NCBI GenBank assembly: GCA_030544215.1
Contig: JARZZO010000004.1
Location: forward strand, 43,141,980-43,205,979
Length of the DNA: 64,000 nt
Source of the DNA: Zantedeschia hybrid cultivar
Taxonomy: Eukaryota > Streptophyta > Magnoliopsida > Alismatales > Araceae
Direction of reading: 5' to 3'
Shown here: piece after piece, positions 1 to 9,659 of the stretch
How the letters are laid out: every line of letters starts with the position of its first letter
How positions within the stretch are numbered: position 1 is the first letter of the stretch
Notes under the pieces: generated by a model
Told to the model about the DNA's origin: nothing
Seen by the model: the letters and a program-made list of their open reading frames with translations, nothing else
Database searches by the model: none
Program-made: the position numbers and the translations under genes

Positions 1-798
1 GAAGTTTTTGGATAACCAAGTCTTTACCGATGATAACATTCCTACATCATTCACAATGAGTAGAATGTCATCAACGTAAAGTACCAAAAAGGTAACTGCG
101 CTCCCACTAACCTTTTTGTATACACAAGGTTCATCTTCATCCTTAATGAAGTTATAAGATTTGATTGCTTCATCAAATCTTAAGTTCCAAGTTCGGGATG
201 CCTGCTTTAATCCATAAATGGATCTTTGCAGCTTGCATACCTTGCTTGAATGCTCTATGGAAGTGAATTCTTCAGGTTGTATCATATACACCTCTTCTTG
301 AAGGTTCCCGTTAAGGAATGCTGTTTTCACATCCATTTGCCATATTTCATAATCATAGAATGCGGCAATTGCAAGAAGTATTCTGATTGACTTAATCATG
401 GCAACTGGAGAGAATGTTTCGTCATAGTCAATGCCTTGCTTTTGACGATATCCTTTCGCTACCAGCCTTGCCTTCTATGTGTCAATCTGTCCATCTGCCC
501 CGATCTTTTTTTTAAAGATCCATTTATTGCCAATAGGTACTATACCTTCTGGCAGATCAACCAAGTTCCAAACTTGGTTGGCATACATGGACTGAATTTC
601 AGAATTCATTGCCTCTTGCCATTTTTCTGATTCTTGACTATTTATGGCTTCTAGGTAGGTTTGAGGATCATCATCCTCATTTAAGTGCACTTTTGATTTG
701 CCATCATCGATATGTCCAACATATCTTTCAGGCTGCTTAGGCACTCTACCTGATCTGTGAACCTTTTGTGTATCATCTTGAACAAGTTCTTGAGTCAA
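1..798 (-). pseudogene. Ty1/copia reverse transcriptase fragment (copy A), runs off the left edge
   Basis: Minus-strand translation reads as a copia RVT_2 domain. The spacer before RT (475-798) ends in the typical block with WQEAMNSE and a GNKWIFKKK-like stretch. After one in-frame stop near 476-478 it continues with KARLVAKGY, a QMDVKTAFLNG-like block, KQASRTWN, and the catalytic YVDD at about 64-75. RT would copy element RNA into cDNA in a cytoplasmic particle. The catalytic YVDD is intact but the stop breaks the polyprotein, so this copy cannot make a full product. RNase H and the downstream LTR lie outside the window. It follows the integrase of the same copy directly. The family call is certain; activity is excluded only for this copy. 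Confidence 0.9.
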
Positions 799-1420
799 TG
801 GTTCAGTAGATGAACTAGTGTTGATTTGTGGGTCTAGAATTTTTCCAGTTCTATCTTGCTCCCACTGTCTTCTTTTGAAAGATATTCTTTCTCTAAGAAG
901 ACAACTCTTTTTGCGACAAACACCCTTTGATTGCTGGGCTGATAGAAGTAATATCCAAAAGTCTCTTTTGGATATCCCACAAATCTACATTTCTCTGTCC
1001 TGGAGTCCAGTTTGTCTGGATCATGTCTTTTTACATGTGCAGGACAACCCCAGACTCTAACATGCTTAAAGTCTGGTTTCTTTCCTTTCCATATCTCATA
1101 TGGAGTGGAAGGTACTGATTTACTCGGAACTTTGTTCAACAGATATGCAGCAGTCAACAGTGCATATCCCCATAAAGAGATTGGAAATTTGGCATAACTC
1201 ATCATGGATCGTACCATATCTAATAGAGTACGATTTCTCCTTTCCCATACACCATTTAACTGAGGTGTATAGGGAGGAGTCCACTGAGACAAAATACCAT
1301 TATCCTTAAGATATTCTGTGAATTATGTACTTAAGTATTCACCCCCTCGATCTGATCGAAGAGTTTTAATACTCTTTCCAGTCTGGTTCTCAACTTCGTT
1401 TTTAAACTCTTTAAATTTTT
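799..1420 (-). pseudogene. Ty1/copia integrase, catalytic and C-terminal part (copy A)
   Basis: The open stretch 834-1292 encodes the second half of a copia integrase: YTPQLNG, then ERRNRTLLDMVRSMM, whose Glu is the third acidic catalytic residue, then the conserved LLNKVPSKS, PYEIWKGKKP and GCPAHVKRHD blocks. Upstream (1320-1400) the SDRGGEY block with the second catalytic Asp can be read, with a stop in it. Integrase inserts element cDNA into the genome. Stops at both ends separate this piece from its neighbours. It is closely similar to the stretch at 2770-3335, the equivalent part of a second copy. Confidence 0.88.
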
Positions 1421-1830
1421 CAAAGACTTCTTACTTATATTTCATTAAATATATGTAGCCATATCTTGAGAAATTATCTATAAATGAAACAAAGTATGAG
1501 TAACCACCCATAGCATGAGTGGACATTGGACCACATACATCATTATGTATTAGTTCCAATAAGTCCTTAGCTCTTTCTCCATGTCCTGAGAATGGAGCTT
1601 TGGTCATTTTTCCCATGAGACAAGCTTCACAGGTTGCAAATGAGTCATAATCAAATGGATCAAGATATCCATTGTTTTGCAACCTTATGATCCTGTTCTC
1701 ATTTATATGACCTAGCCTACAATGCCATAGGTACGAATTATTCACATCCTTATCTAATCGTTCAAGAGATTTATTTACCATACAAACATCATATGAAATA
1801 CCAAGTAAATATAATCCATTCAATAAATAT
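1421..1830 (-). pseudogene. Ty1/copia GAG-pre-integrase and integrase N-terminal part (copy A)
   Basis: The open frame 1431-1823 shows the GAG-pre-integrase and HHCC zinc-binding region: WHCRLGHINENRI, CEACLMGKMTKAPF, then ELIHNDVCGPM, which contains the first catalytic Asp, and a FSRYGYIYLMKYK block. A stop follows the last motif. Copy B has the same region at 3340-3700 with about the same order and spacing. Confidence 0.88.
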
Positions 1831-2090
1831 CATGAAGCAAACAATTTGTCTCATAGATATGATATTCCTAATAATGGTCGGAACATAATAACAATCTATC
1901 AGTTCCAATGAGTCTCCTGACGGCATCTGAAGTCTTGCTGTCCCCACAGCTAACGCAGCAACTTTTGCTCTATTCCCGAGCCTCAGATCCACGTCTCCGC
2001 GGTTCAATCTTCTTTTAGTTGTTAACACCTGCAAGTTATTGCAGATATGAGAAACACATCCAGTATCTAATACTCAACATGTTGTTTCTC
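1789..2090 (-). pseudogene. Ty1/copia aspartic protease (copy A)
   Basis: The reading after the gag zinc knuckle contains VLDTGCVSHIC, the retroviral-type aspartic protease active site with an intact Asp-Thr-Gly, at about 2045-2075. The normally preceding Trp is a TGA stop, explained by one change from TGG. Downstream LRLGNRAKVAALAVGTARL and CYYVPTIIRNIIS blocks are typical of copia protease. The protease would cleave the gag-pol polyprotein. Confidence 0.82.
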
Positions 2091-2770
2091 TATAAGACAA
2101 GTTAAGATCGATCATGAGAATACTTGAAGCTTCACCAAGCTTCTCCTTTGCTTTTTCTGCATGATAAATCTTGCAGTTTCTCTTCCAATGACTTTCTTTA
2201 TGGCAGTGGAAACACTGACCTTTATCATTGACTTTAGCTTTGTCCTTTTGTGCCGCCGGTTTGCTTTTCACTAGCTTCTTAGGCTCACCTTTCTTAAAAG
2301 TATGTCCAACTTTTCTTTTCTTGTTGGTCTTACCAACAAGCATTACTTGTGGCTTGTCTTTCTGGATAGTGCCTTCTGCTGTCTTTAACATATTGAGCAG
2401 CTCAGCCACAATTTTGTTCATATTGAAGTTGATAATGAATTGTGAAAATGAATCTGGAAGGGACTGTAGGATTAAGTCGATGCTCAGGTCATTGTTCATA
2501 ACAAAGCCGCGCACTGCAAACCTCTCAATCCATTCTATCATCTTGAGCACATGAGTTTGCACAGATGTGCCCTCGCTCATTCTGGTCTTGAACAATTTCT
2601 TAAATATCTCATATCTTTATGTTCTGGATTGTTCACTAAACAACTCTTGTAGGTGATTCAGAATGGTCTTAGGTCCCATGTTATCATGTTGTCGCTGCAG
2701 TTCATTGTTCATTGAACCAAGCATATAATACTGGACCTTGACAGAGTCCTCCTTCCAATTTTCATACACC
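2074..2770 (-). pseudogene. Ty1/copia gag (copy A), without its N-terminus
   Basis: Minus-strand gag core: a WKEDSVKVQYYML block, LQELFSEQSRT, one in-frame stop near 2614-2616, then KKLFKTRMSEGTSVQTHVLKM, ILQSLPDSFSQF, and the zinc knuckle CFHCHKESHWKRNC (C-X2-C-X4-H-X4-C complete, though the usual Gly before His is Ser). Gag packages element RNA. The gag N-terminus is missing because the frame is fused at about 2765-2772 to the integrase of copy B. Confidence 0.86.
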
Positions 2771-3335
2771 ATTAATTCAGGAACTGATATCTCATCTGAT
2801 GATAATGTAGCTGTTTGGGGATCTGGAACCTCTTCCAGTACTATTTTACTCCCACTGTCCTCCTGGAGAAGGTATTCCTCTTCCAAGAAGACAACTTTTC
2901 TGGCGACAAACACCTTTTGTTAACCAGGATGGTAAAAATAGTATCCAAAGGTTTCCTTTGGATATCCCACAAACCTGCATTTATCAGTTCGTGATTCCAG
3001 CTTGTCTGGATCATGTCTCTTTACATGAGCAAGACAACCCCAGACTTTAACATGTTTAAATTCTGGTTTCCTGCCTTTCCATATCTCATATGGAGTAAAG
3101 GCCACAAACTTGCTGGGTACTCTGTTCAGTAGGTATGCTGTTGACTCTAGAGCATACTCCCAGAGGGACACTGGTAATCACAAGGTGCGATTTCTCCTTT
3201 CTGATACACCATTCATCTGTGGTGTATATGGAGGGGTCAGCTGAGAAAGGATACCATTATCCTTTAAAAATTGTGTGAAATTAGTACTCAAGTATTCTCC
3301 TCCTCGATCTGATCGAAGAACTTTAATACTCTTTC
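2770..3335 (-). pseudogene. Ty1/copia integrase, C-terminal part (copy B), fused to gag of copy A
   Basis: From 3335 down, the blocks SDRGGEYLST, YTPQMNGVSERRNRTL, then SLWEYALESTAYLLN, YEIWKGRKPEFKHV and GCLAHVKRHDPDKL repeat the copy A order. Between RNRTL and SLWEY about a dozen codons present in copy A (DMVRSMMSYAK) are missing, leaving a stop. The open stretch 2617-2913 begins with integrase C-terminal sequence and passes without interruption into gag of copy A, so it is a chimeric frame rather than a natural gene. No RT follows copy B. Confidence 0.85.
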
Positions 3336-3700
3336 CTAACTACTTCTCTACCTCATTCTTGAACTCCTTGAACTTCTTAAATGCTTCCGACTTATACTTC
3401 ATTAAGTACAAATAGCCAAATCTTGAGAAGTCATTGGTGAACGTGATGAAGTAAGAAAAGCCACCTTTGGCTTGGGTGGACATTGGACCACATACATCCG
3501 AATGTATTAGTTCCAGAATGTCCTTGGCACGTTCTCCATGTCCAGTAAATGGAGATTTCGTCAGCTTTCCCATAAGGCAGGATTCGCATGTTGCAAATGA
3601 TTTATAATCGAATGCAGTTAAGTAACCATGCTTGTGCAACTTTTGCAACCTGCTTTCGCCAATGTGCCCAAGTCTACAATGCCACATGTAGGCCTAGTTC
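3336..3700 (-). pseudogene. Ty1/copia GAG-pre-integrase and integrase N-terminal part (copy B)
   Basis: The open frame 3340-3687 carries WHCRLGHIGESRL, CESCLMGKLTKSPF, ELIHSDVCGPM with the first catalytic Asp, and FSRFGYLYLMKYK. In-frame TAG stops flank it on both sides, at 3694-3696 and just below 3340. Both are compatible with a Gln or Trp codon changed at one base. It is clearly diverged from copy A, so this is not a recent exact duplication. Confidence 0.87.
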
Positions 3701-4467
3701 ACACAATTCTTACTCTTCTTAAGAGCATTATCAATCTGAAGATTGTAATAACAAACATCTAATAGATATAGACCGTTGACTAAAGATGTTGAAGCTATTG
3801 ATTTATTACCATAATAAATCGAACAACTTCTTTTCTCAATAGTCAACCTATATCCTATCTTGTCCAAACAAGATATTGATATGATGTTCTTTATTATGCT
3901 AGGAACATAATAACAATCTTCTAATGGTAAGGTGTCTCCCGATGGAAGCCTGAGGTTTGCTGTCCCAACAGCAATCGCCGCAACTTTTGCGCCGTTTCCT
4001 AGCCTCATTTCCACCTCACCTTGTCTCAGCTTGCACTTACTTGTCAGCATCTGCACATCATGGCAGATATGAGAAGCACATCCGATATCTAATACCCAAG
4101 ATGTGGAATCTCTAACTGACAAGTTGATATCTATCATATAGATATCTGAAGCTTCAAACAGCTTCACTCTTCCATGAGCTTTATCATTAAGGAACTCCTT
4201 ACAGTTCCTCTTCCAGTGACCATACTGCTTATAGTAGAAGCAGTCACCCTTCACTACTCTTTTACCTTTGTCCTTCGATCCTTTATCGTTAGCTGTCATC
4301 TCTGCTTCAGGGGCATCTAATGCCGATTCAGCAAGAGGATCAGTTCCAGGGATAAAGTTATTGTGCTCAGATCTGAAGACATTCTTCAGATTTCTGAACC
4401 AATACGAGTAGATCAGGTAAGTCAAAAGGGCATCAAGTATGCCACGGAGTGGGTTATTCGACGACAT
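3694..4467 (-). pseudogene. Ty1/copia gag N-terminus, zinc knuckle and protease (copy B), gag core deleted
   Basis: A 257-codon open frame starts with a usual copia gag N-terminus (MSSNNPLRGILDA), then jumps after APEAEMTA to the spacer before the zinc knuckle. The gag core found in copy A (WKEDSVKVQYYML to about KTAEG) is absent. The knuckle reads CFYYKQYGHWKRNC, where the second zinc Cys is Tyr. The protease motif reads WVLDIGCASHIC, with Ile in place of the Thr of Asp-Thr-Gly. The product would therefore be defective even though the frame is open. It is the first gag frame after the leader of the element whose LTR is 7234-8773. Confidence 0.87.
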
Positions 4468-4577
4468 AATTTCCTACAAGAGATAAGTAAAATCTATTTA
4501 GCAGATGTTCAATTATTAAAATTTAAAACAAGACATGGTCTTTTGTTCAAGTTTAACTCCCACTAATTTTCGACGGA

Positions 4578-4974
4578 CTGTATAACCCCCAGTTATACAG
4601 AACGGGAGACGCCGACAGTCTCCTAGTGGGGATCAGAATCTCAATGACTTGCACTATAGCCTTGTGGATAGCACAACAAACTGTAATACAATCAGAGAGC
4701 ACCCAACTCATGGGACTTGCAACTCCTTGCAATATCTGATCATAGCTTCGGTCCCCAGAGATTTAATGGCCTTGTGGATAGCACAACAAACCATTAATTC
4801 TGGTCTAAGCTAACCATCGTTACGCGACGAGCATAGATTTGCATGCAGCCCTTGTGGATAGCATAACAAAGCTACATGGTTCCTCTACCCCGATATATAG
4901 GCATCTAATGCCATAGCCACAGTTTCTCCTCCCAATTATACAGGCCTTGTGGATAGCACAACAAACCTGTCTAA
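4578..4974 (-). repeat. Row of hairpins just upstream of gag, four with the same 21-nt loop
   Basis: Four copies of a 21-nt sequence beginning CCTTGTGGATAGCACAAC (plus strand) lie at 4660-4680, 4770-4790, 4850-4870 (one change) and 4945-4965. Each is flanked by an inverted repeat of different sequence: about 11 pairs at 4649-4659/4681-4691, TTAATGG/CCATTAA at 4763-4769/4791-4797, 8 pairs at 4842-4849/4871-4878, and about 8 pairs at 4936-4944/4966-4974. Two more hairpins precede them: a perfect 9-bp stem at 4578-4586/4592-4600 and GGAGAC/GTCTCC at 4604-4622. They lie 110-510 nt upstream of the gag start on the element's sense strand. Function is unknown. Confidence 0.75.
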
Positions 4975-7220
4975 AGTGATTCGAATCCTATGACTATAAC
5001 GATGGTGGACCACGCGGTAAGTTCTTAACTACTCACGTTACGGCTTAGAGTTTATCTGAGGGTATTTAGATAACTTTTATCTTGGTATCTCCTAGGTGAT
5101 CGTATAAATATATCGTATATATTTACTAAATACTATAACCAGCTTTGATTCATAATCAAAAGAAAACAATGCATCTCATACATGTCATTAGTGTGGTCAT
5201 GGATAGCACAGTGGGTTTGACTGGAGCCAACAGTCAAACGCACACACAATCTAACACAACAATTATATTAGATATCCTGCAAACACAAAGGCAAGAGATC
5301 TCCATCTTTTCGCCTTCCTAGGTGCAGCTGTGGATCGTCCTCGCTCCTTCCTCGGTTGCCTCGATCATATTACATTAATTCTAGAATTACATGTAATTAG
5401 AAGAGAGCCTTATGGCGAGTACAAGAGAGAGAGGGAGGTAAAATACATCGGAGTATGAGAGAGAGAGGTGCGCATACCTCTATTTATTAACAATTAATAA
5501 ACAATCATATATCCACGATCCACACAATCCATTCATCACATGAATAATAAATTAAATGCATATCTCGAGGACCACGGTGTGTTTTAAACATTGCACACAT
5601 GATTCAGCGCATCACATGGCTAAGATAAAAGAGTTTTCAAAATATATAATTTTAGCTTTCAAAAAGCTGGGATCCAATCAAAATTGGTGTTTGAATTTCG
5701 AAAACACTTTTAATTAACTTAACATGCAATTAAATCAAAATTTAAAAGCATTAAATACACATCACATGCGTACGCCCTCCAAATTAATAATTCCAGATTA
5801 TTACATGCAAATTAGAACAATTCTAATAATTTAACACTTAGATTAAACCCCATTAATAATCTAACAATTAGACTATTAATGACTAATCTAACTCTTAGAC
5901 TAGTCCAACAAAATTAATTATTAATTTAACACTTAAATTAATAATTAACTCTAATTTGTTATTATTTACTAATCTAACTCTTAGACTAGTTAGTTAATTA
6001 ATGTTAATTATGAATTTAACTCTTAAACTTATAATTAACACTAATTAACAATTTACCAGCAATCTAACTTTTAGATTATTTGATTGAAATTAATTATTAG
6101 TTTAACTATTAAACCAATAACTAATAAATCTTAATTAAACCATTTAATTAGTTAGTTAAAATTAATTGTTAATATAACATTTTAATTAACAATCAATTAT
6201 AATTAACTAATGAATATTAACTTAACTCTTAAATTAATCATTTAAAATTAATTATTAATTTAACATTTAAATTAATAACTAATTTCAATAATTAACAACA
6301 ATTTGTTGATTAAATGATTCCAAAATCATTAATGGCTCAATTAAATAAAATTAGATATAATTTAATTTCAAAACACTTTGAAATTCTTTAATTTAGAATC
6401 TAATTCGAATTTAATTGGGTCAATAAGGTTTAATTAGGAATTTAGGGGTTTTAATGGGTTAATGAGGGGGAAATAGAAAATGGCTCAGCCTATAGAGCCA
6501 ACTTGCTCGAGCCATTATCGAGCCTGGGCTCGGTCAGGGCCCGACCCAGGGTCGCTGGGCTCGAGCCAGGGCCCGGGACCCTGGCCCAAGCGCCCTTGGC
6601 TCGCCCAGCCGGCCGGTCCAGCCGGTTGGACCGGCCCCGAGCCGGCTCCCCCCCTCACCTGCAACCCGACGCCCCTGTTAGCAGAAACCCTAATTGGGTT
6701 AGCAGGTGAAGGCCGGCGGCTGGAGGGGCGGCAGGCCGCCGCCGGCGAGCGCCCAGGCCCCGGCCGTCGCCGCCAGCGACGGTCCCCGGCGCCGTCGACC
6801 TGCCCGGCGCCGGTGGGGCATGGGTTCGGTTAGGCCGAACCCCAAAAACCCCAAAATTCTGAATTTTGCAGGTTCCAAACCGTGTTTTGGGGCTTGATTT
6901 AGCAGCCCTCCATGGGCACTCCGGCGCCGATCATCATGCCTGGTGGGCAGTGGTGACTATCACCAAGAGATCCAGGGATCTAACCCGCCATCCCAACGCT
7001 TGGGAGGCATGTACGAAGCCGCCAAAGTACCCCGGTTCATCATCTCATGAAGAACTCCGAAAATCCCAAATAAAATCTGAAAAATCACAGAAAAATAATC
7101 AAATTATTTGTGTTCATCTTATGAACACTATTCCGTCATTTTAATCGGATTAAACACATGGAATAACTCAAGAAAAATTAATTTCGGAAACTGAAACGGG
7201 ACGAGAAACAGTGGAACCTG
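4975..7220 (-). other. Long non-coding leader of the copia element
   Basis: The 2.2 kb between the hairpin row and the primer-binding site has no credible coding region. A ten-base relic of the hairpin loop (GGATAGCACA) is at 5201-5210. 5640-6470 is extremely AT-rich with many short TTAATTAA-like runs and loosely repeated phrases of the type 'aatttaacncttaaattaat'. 6480-6860 switches abruptly to very GC-rich sequence, with CCGGNCC palindromes. This is inferred to be the leader because the primer-binding site and LTR lie on one side and gag on the other. Confidence 0.6.
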
Positions 7221-7232
7221 GCTCTGATACCA
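7221..7232 (-). other. Primer-binding site (initiator tRNA-Met type)
   Basis: On the minus strand the LTR end CCCAACA is followed, after a single G, by TGGTATCAGAGC. This is complementary to the 3' end of plant initiator tRNA-Met and is the usual primer site of Ty1/copia elements. It fixes the direction of the element and the inner edge of the LTR. Confidence 0.9.
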
Positions 7233-7233
7233 C

Positions 7234-8773
7234 TGTTGGGTTTCTCGGGTTTCTCCGGATCGCTCACGCAGCGGAAAATAAAAATATTACAGCAATCCGT
7301 CCCCGTTTCGAAAAACTAAACACAACGATTATCAGATAATCGATTCTCACTGTGTGCGGATTTGAATCCGCAACCGTTCGGTTCCGTCGGTGCGACACCG
7401 CAAGCCGCGCAAGCGCCCGGCCTCTAGCGAAGTCCACGCGATCCTCCCCGCGACGGATATCCTCGCGTTCCTCGTTCTTCGCAGCCCACGAGACCTCCGC
7501 CGGTCGCCGCAACGCGCGGACGATTTCTCGTCGAATGGGATTCGGAGAAGCGGCGGAGTAGATCTGGATCTGTCTGGACGTCAGAGAAAGACATAAACTG
7601 AGGAGGGGCGGCTAGGGTTAGCAGCAGCTTGGCCTGCTCAGCCCATTCGCTATGTTTTATACTAACCGCGCAGTTTTTCATAAAAACCCCTGGTTTGTAT
7701 AAAACCCACTTATTTATCCATCGCCTTGAGAATCATTTGCGTGTGACCCTCTAGGCCCAAGTACCAGTCCAGTTAATGGCCGAACAAGCTCAGTGACTCC
7801 TCACTGGCTTTATTAATTAATTAATAACCCTTTATTAATCAATTAATCAATCGAATTGATGTCGCACAACGAATTCGACCGGGCCTCCGATCACGTTCGG
7901 TGCCAAGCAACACCGCGTGAACTCGGAAGGTATTTGGGGTTAAGTAACCCACTCTTTGAACCTTTCCGCCGACAGTTACCGCGTGGATATAATCCTTCAT
8001 TCGTACAATGCTCTCGAGTCAACTCAGGGTATGGCGAGCTGTCAAACCCTAACCGGTCGACTCACTTGGATTAGATGCCGCTGATGAATATCGGAAAACT
8101 CCTTTCCCGATATTATCGTCCGCTCTGGACAGGGACTTTCGCGCATCCTTCCTAGAGCATTCTCTCTCTAAGTACCGAGAGCGAATGATTCCTTATTGAC
8201 ACACAATTCCCTTCGACAGTATTACGCTGTACCCAATCCTTGGCATATTAGAATCACGTGGCTAGAGATTCGTAAACCAAGGTCAAAGCACAGAAGCCCA
8301 CCGACAAGGTGTCCTTGGTGTCTCAGGTCTGAAGACCATCCACGCAACTGCGACAATAGAATCAAGCTGGTTGACAGTAAGGTACAATACCATCCAGCGA
8401 TTCAGTCGGATCAGTTCAGTGAACTCATTCTCCAATGAGCACCTACAGATTCGCCTTAGTGTCTCCACACAAGTGACTTATGAGACCAGTCACCCTCATC
8501 ATATGAGCATGAGTAATCTGTACTAGTCTAACCGGATATCCGATGTCCTTTTCGGATATCCTCTGACTATGAACGATTAAGAATATGTGTGCTTAAGTGA
8601 TCAGTCTCATTAGTATGATCTCATCATAATCTGATCACCACAGCACATATTCACGGACTTCATTATGAAACAATAATTAACGCGATTTACACATAATGAA
8701 TATTATGCCATTTTATTAATAATGAACGAGATTTACATAGTCAGATTGGCTTGTAGGCCACCTTTAACTAACA
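7234..8773 (-). mobile_element. 5' LTR of the copia element (1540 bp)
   Basis: The plus-strand termini are TGTTGGGTTTCTC at 7234 and TTAACTAACA ending at 8773, giving perfect TGTT...AACA ends. The primer-binding site sits immediately outside the inner edge. The right flank begins TATAT, the candidate target duplication; its partner would be left of the window. Several short frames in the LTR are not coding. The R/U5-like third (7234-7645) has an inverted, diverged match at 9238-9642. Confidence 0.85.
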
Positions 8774-9239
8774 TATATACGCGCTGTTGAGAAACCCTGG
8801 GACCAAGCTCCAGGACTTCCCTTATTGGCCGTCATCCCTCCTCTCTCTCTCCTCCTCTGGGCGTCCCGTTCGAGGCGTCGAGACAGTTCCCGTCTCCACC
8901 GTGTGTGAATCCCGAAAGTCGGGAATTCCCGTCGGCGGGATTTCCGCAATCGTTGCGGCAACGGATCTTCAGCGAGCGAGCTGATAGGGACGAGGGATCG
9001 AGGACGAACCACAGCGGAGGATCGTGTGGATACCGCTGGAGGCCGGACGCTTGTGCGGCTCGCGGCATCGCCTCGACGGAACCGAGACGGAAGCGGATTC
9101 GAATCCACACACGGTAATCAAATTTAGATCAGTTTTTCGGTTTGAGTTTTTCGTTCCGAATCGGATCAGCGGGCATCGGGCGGGATTATTTTGTTCTTCA
9201 TTTCCGCTGCGTTCTTTGCGTCCCGCCCGGATCCCAACA
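8774..9239 (+). mobile_element. Older LTR fragment, plus orientation, cut by the copia insertion
   Basis: The stretch ends in GGATCCCAACA and shares the order of short blocks (ATTGGCC, GGAGGATCG, GAGGCCGGACGCTTG, CGACGGAACCGA, CACACGGTAA) with the reverse complement of the neighbouring LTR, but is more diverged. Its 5' part is missing exactly where the 7234-8773 LTR ends, so the younger copia element probably landed in this older LTR. Confidence 0.65.
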
Positions 9240-9642
9240 GGCCAAGCTGCTGCTAACCCTAGCCGCCCCTCCTATGTTTCTCTCTCTCTCTGGCGTCCCA
9301 GACGTATCCGGATCCTTGGATCTGCTCTGCCGCTTCTTCGGCTCTCGTCCAATGGGAAATCGTCCGCGCGTTGCGGCGAACGGCGGAGACTTTGTGTGTG
9401 GCGAAGAACGAGGAACGTGAGGATATCCGTCGCGAGGAGGATCGCGTGGACTCCGCTAGAGGCCGGACGCTTGCGCGGCTTGCGGTGTCGCACCGACGGA
9501 ACCGAACGGTTGCGGATTTGAATTCGCACACGGTAAGAACCGATAATCTGGTTTATTTTTTTTTCGAAACGGGAACGGATCGCCGATTTATTTATTTTTT
9601 TCCACTGCGTGAGTGATCCGGAGAAACCCGAGAACCCAACAA
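9240..9642 (+). mobile_element. Second LTR fragment of the same family, plus orientation
   Basis: This is an inverted match to 7234-7645, including the shared CGCGGCTTGCGGTGTCG, GTTGCGGATTTGAATTCGC and GAGAAACCCGAGAACCCAACA segments. It is the 3' third of an LTR and is not followed by a primer-binding site, so it is a solo or 3' LTR remnant. It abuts the decayed FAR1-like gene and may have removed the 3' end of that gene. Confidence 0.75.
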
Positions 9643-9659
9643 TTAGAGCTTTAGCTTAG

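Noticed and set aside
4660..4965. CRISPR-like array (21-nt repeats at about 80-110-bp spacing)
   Set aside because: Eukaryotic copia context, only four repeats, irregular spacers, and each repeat is the loop of a hairpin rather than having spacers of constant length.
6480..6897. GC-rich open frames upstream of the copia LTR
   Set aside because: Pro/Ala/Arg/Gly low complexity from GC-rich leader DNA, overlapping frames, no start context or domain.
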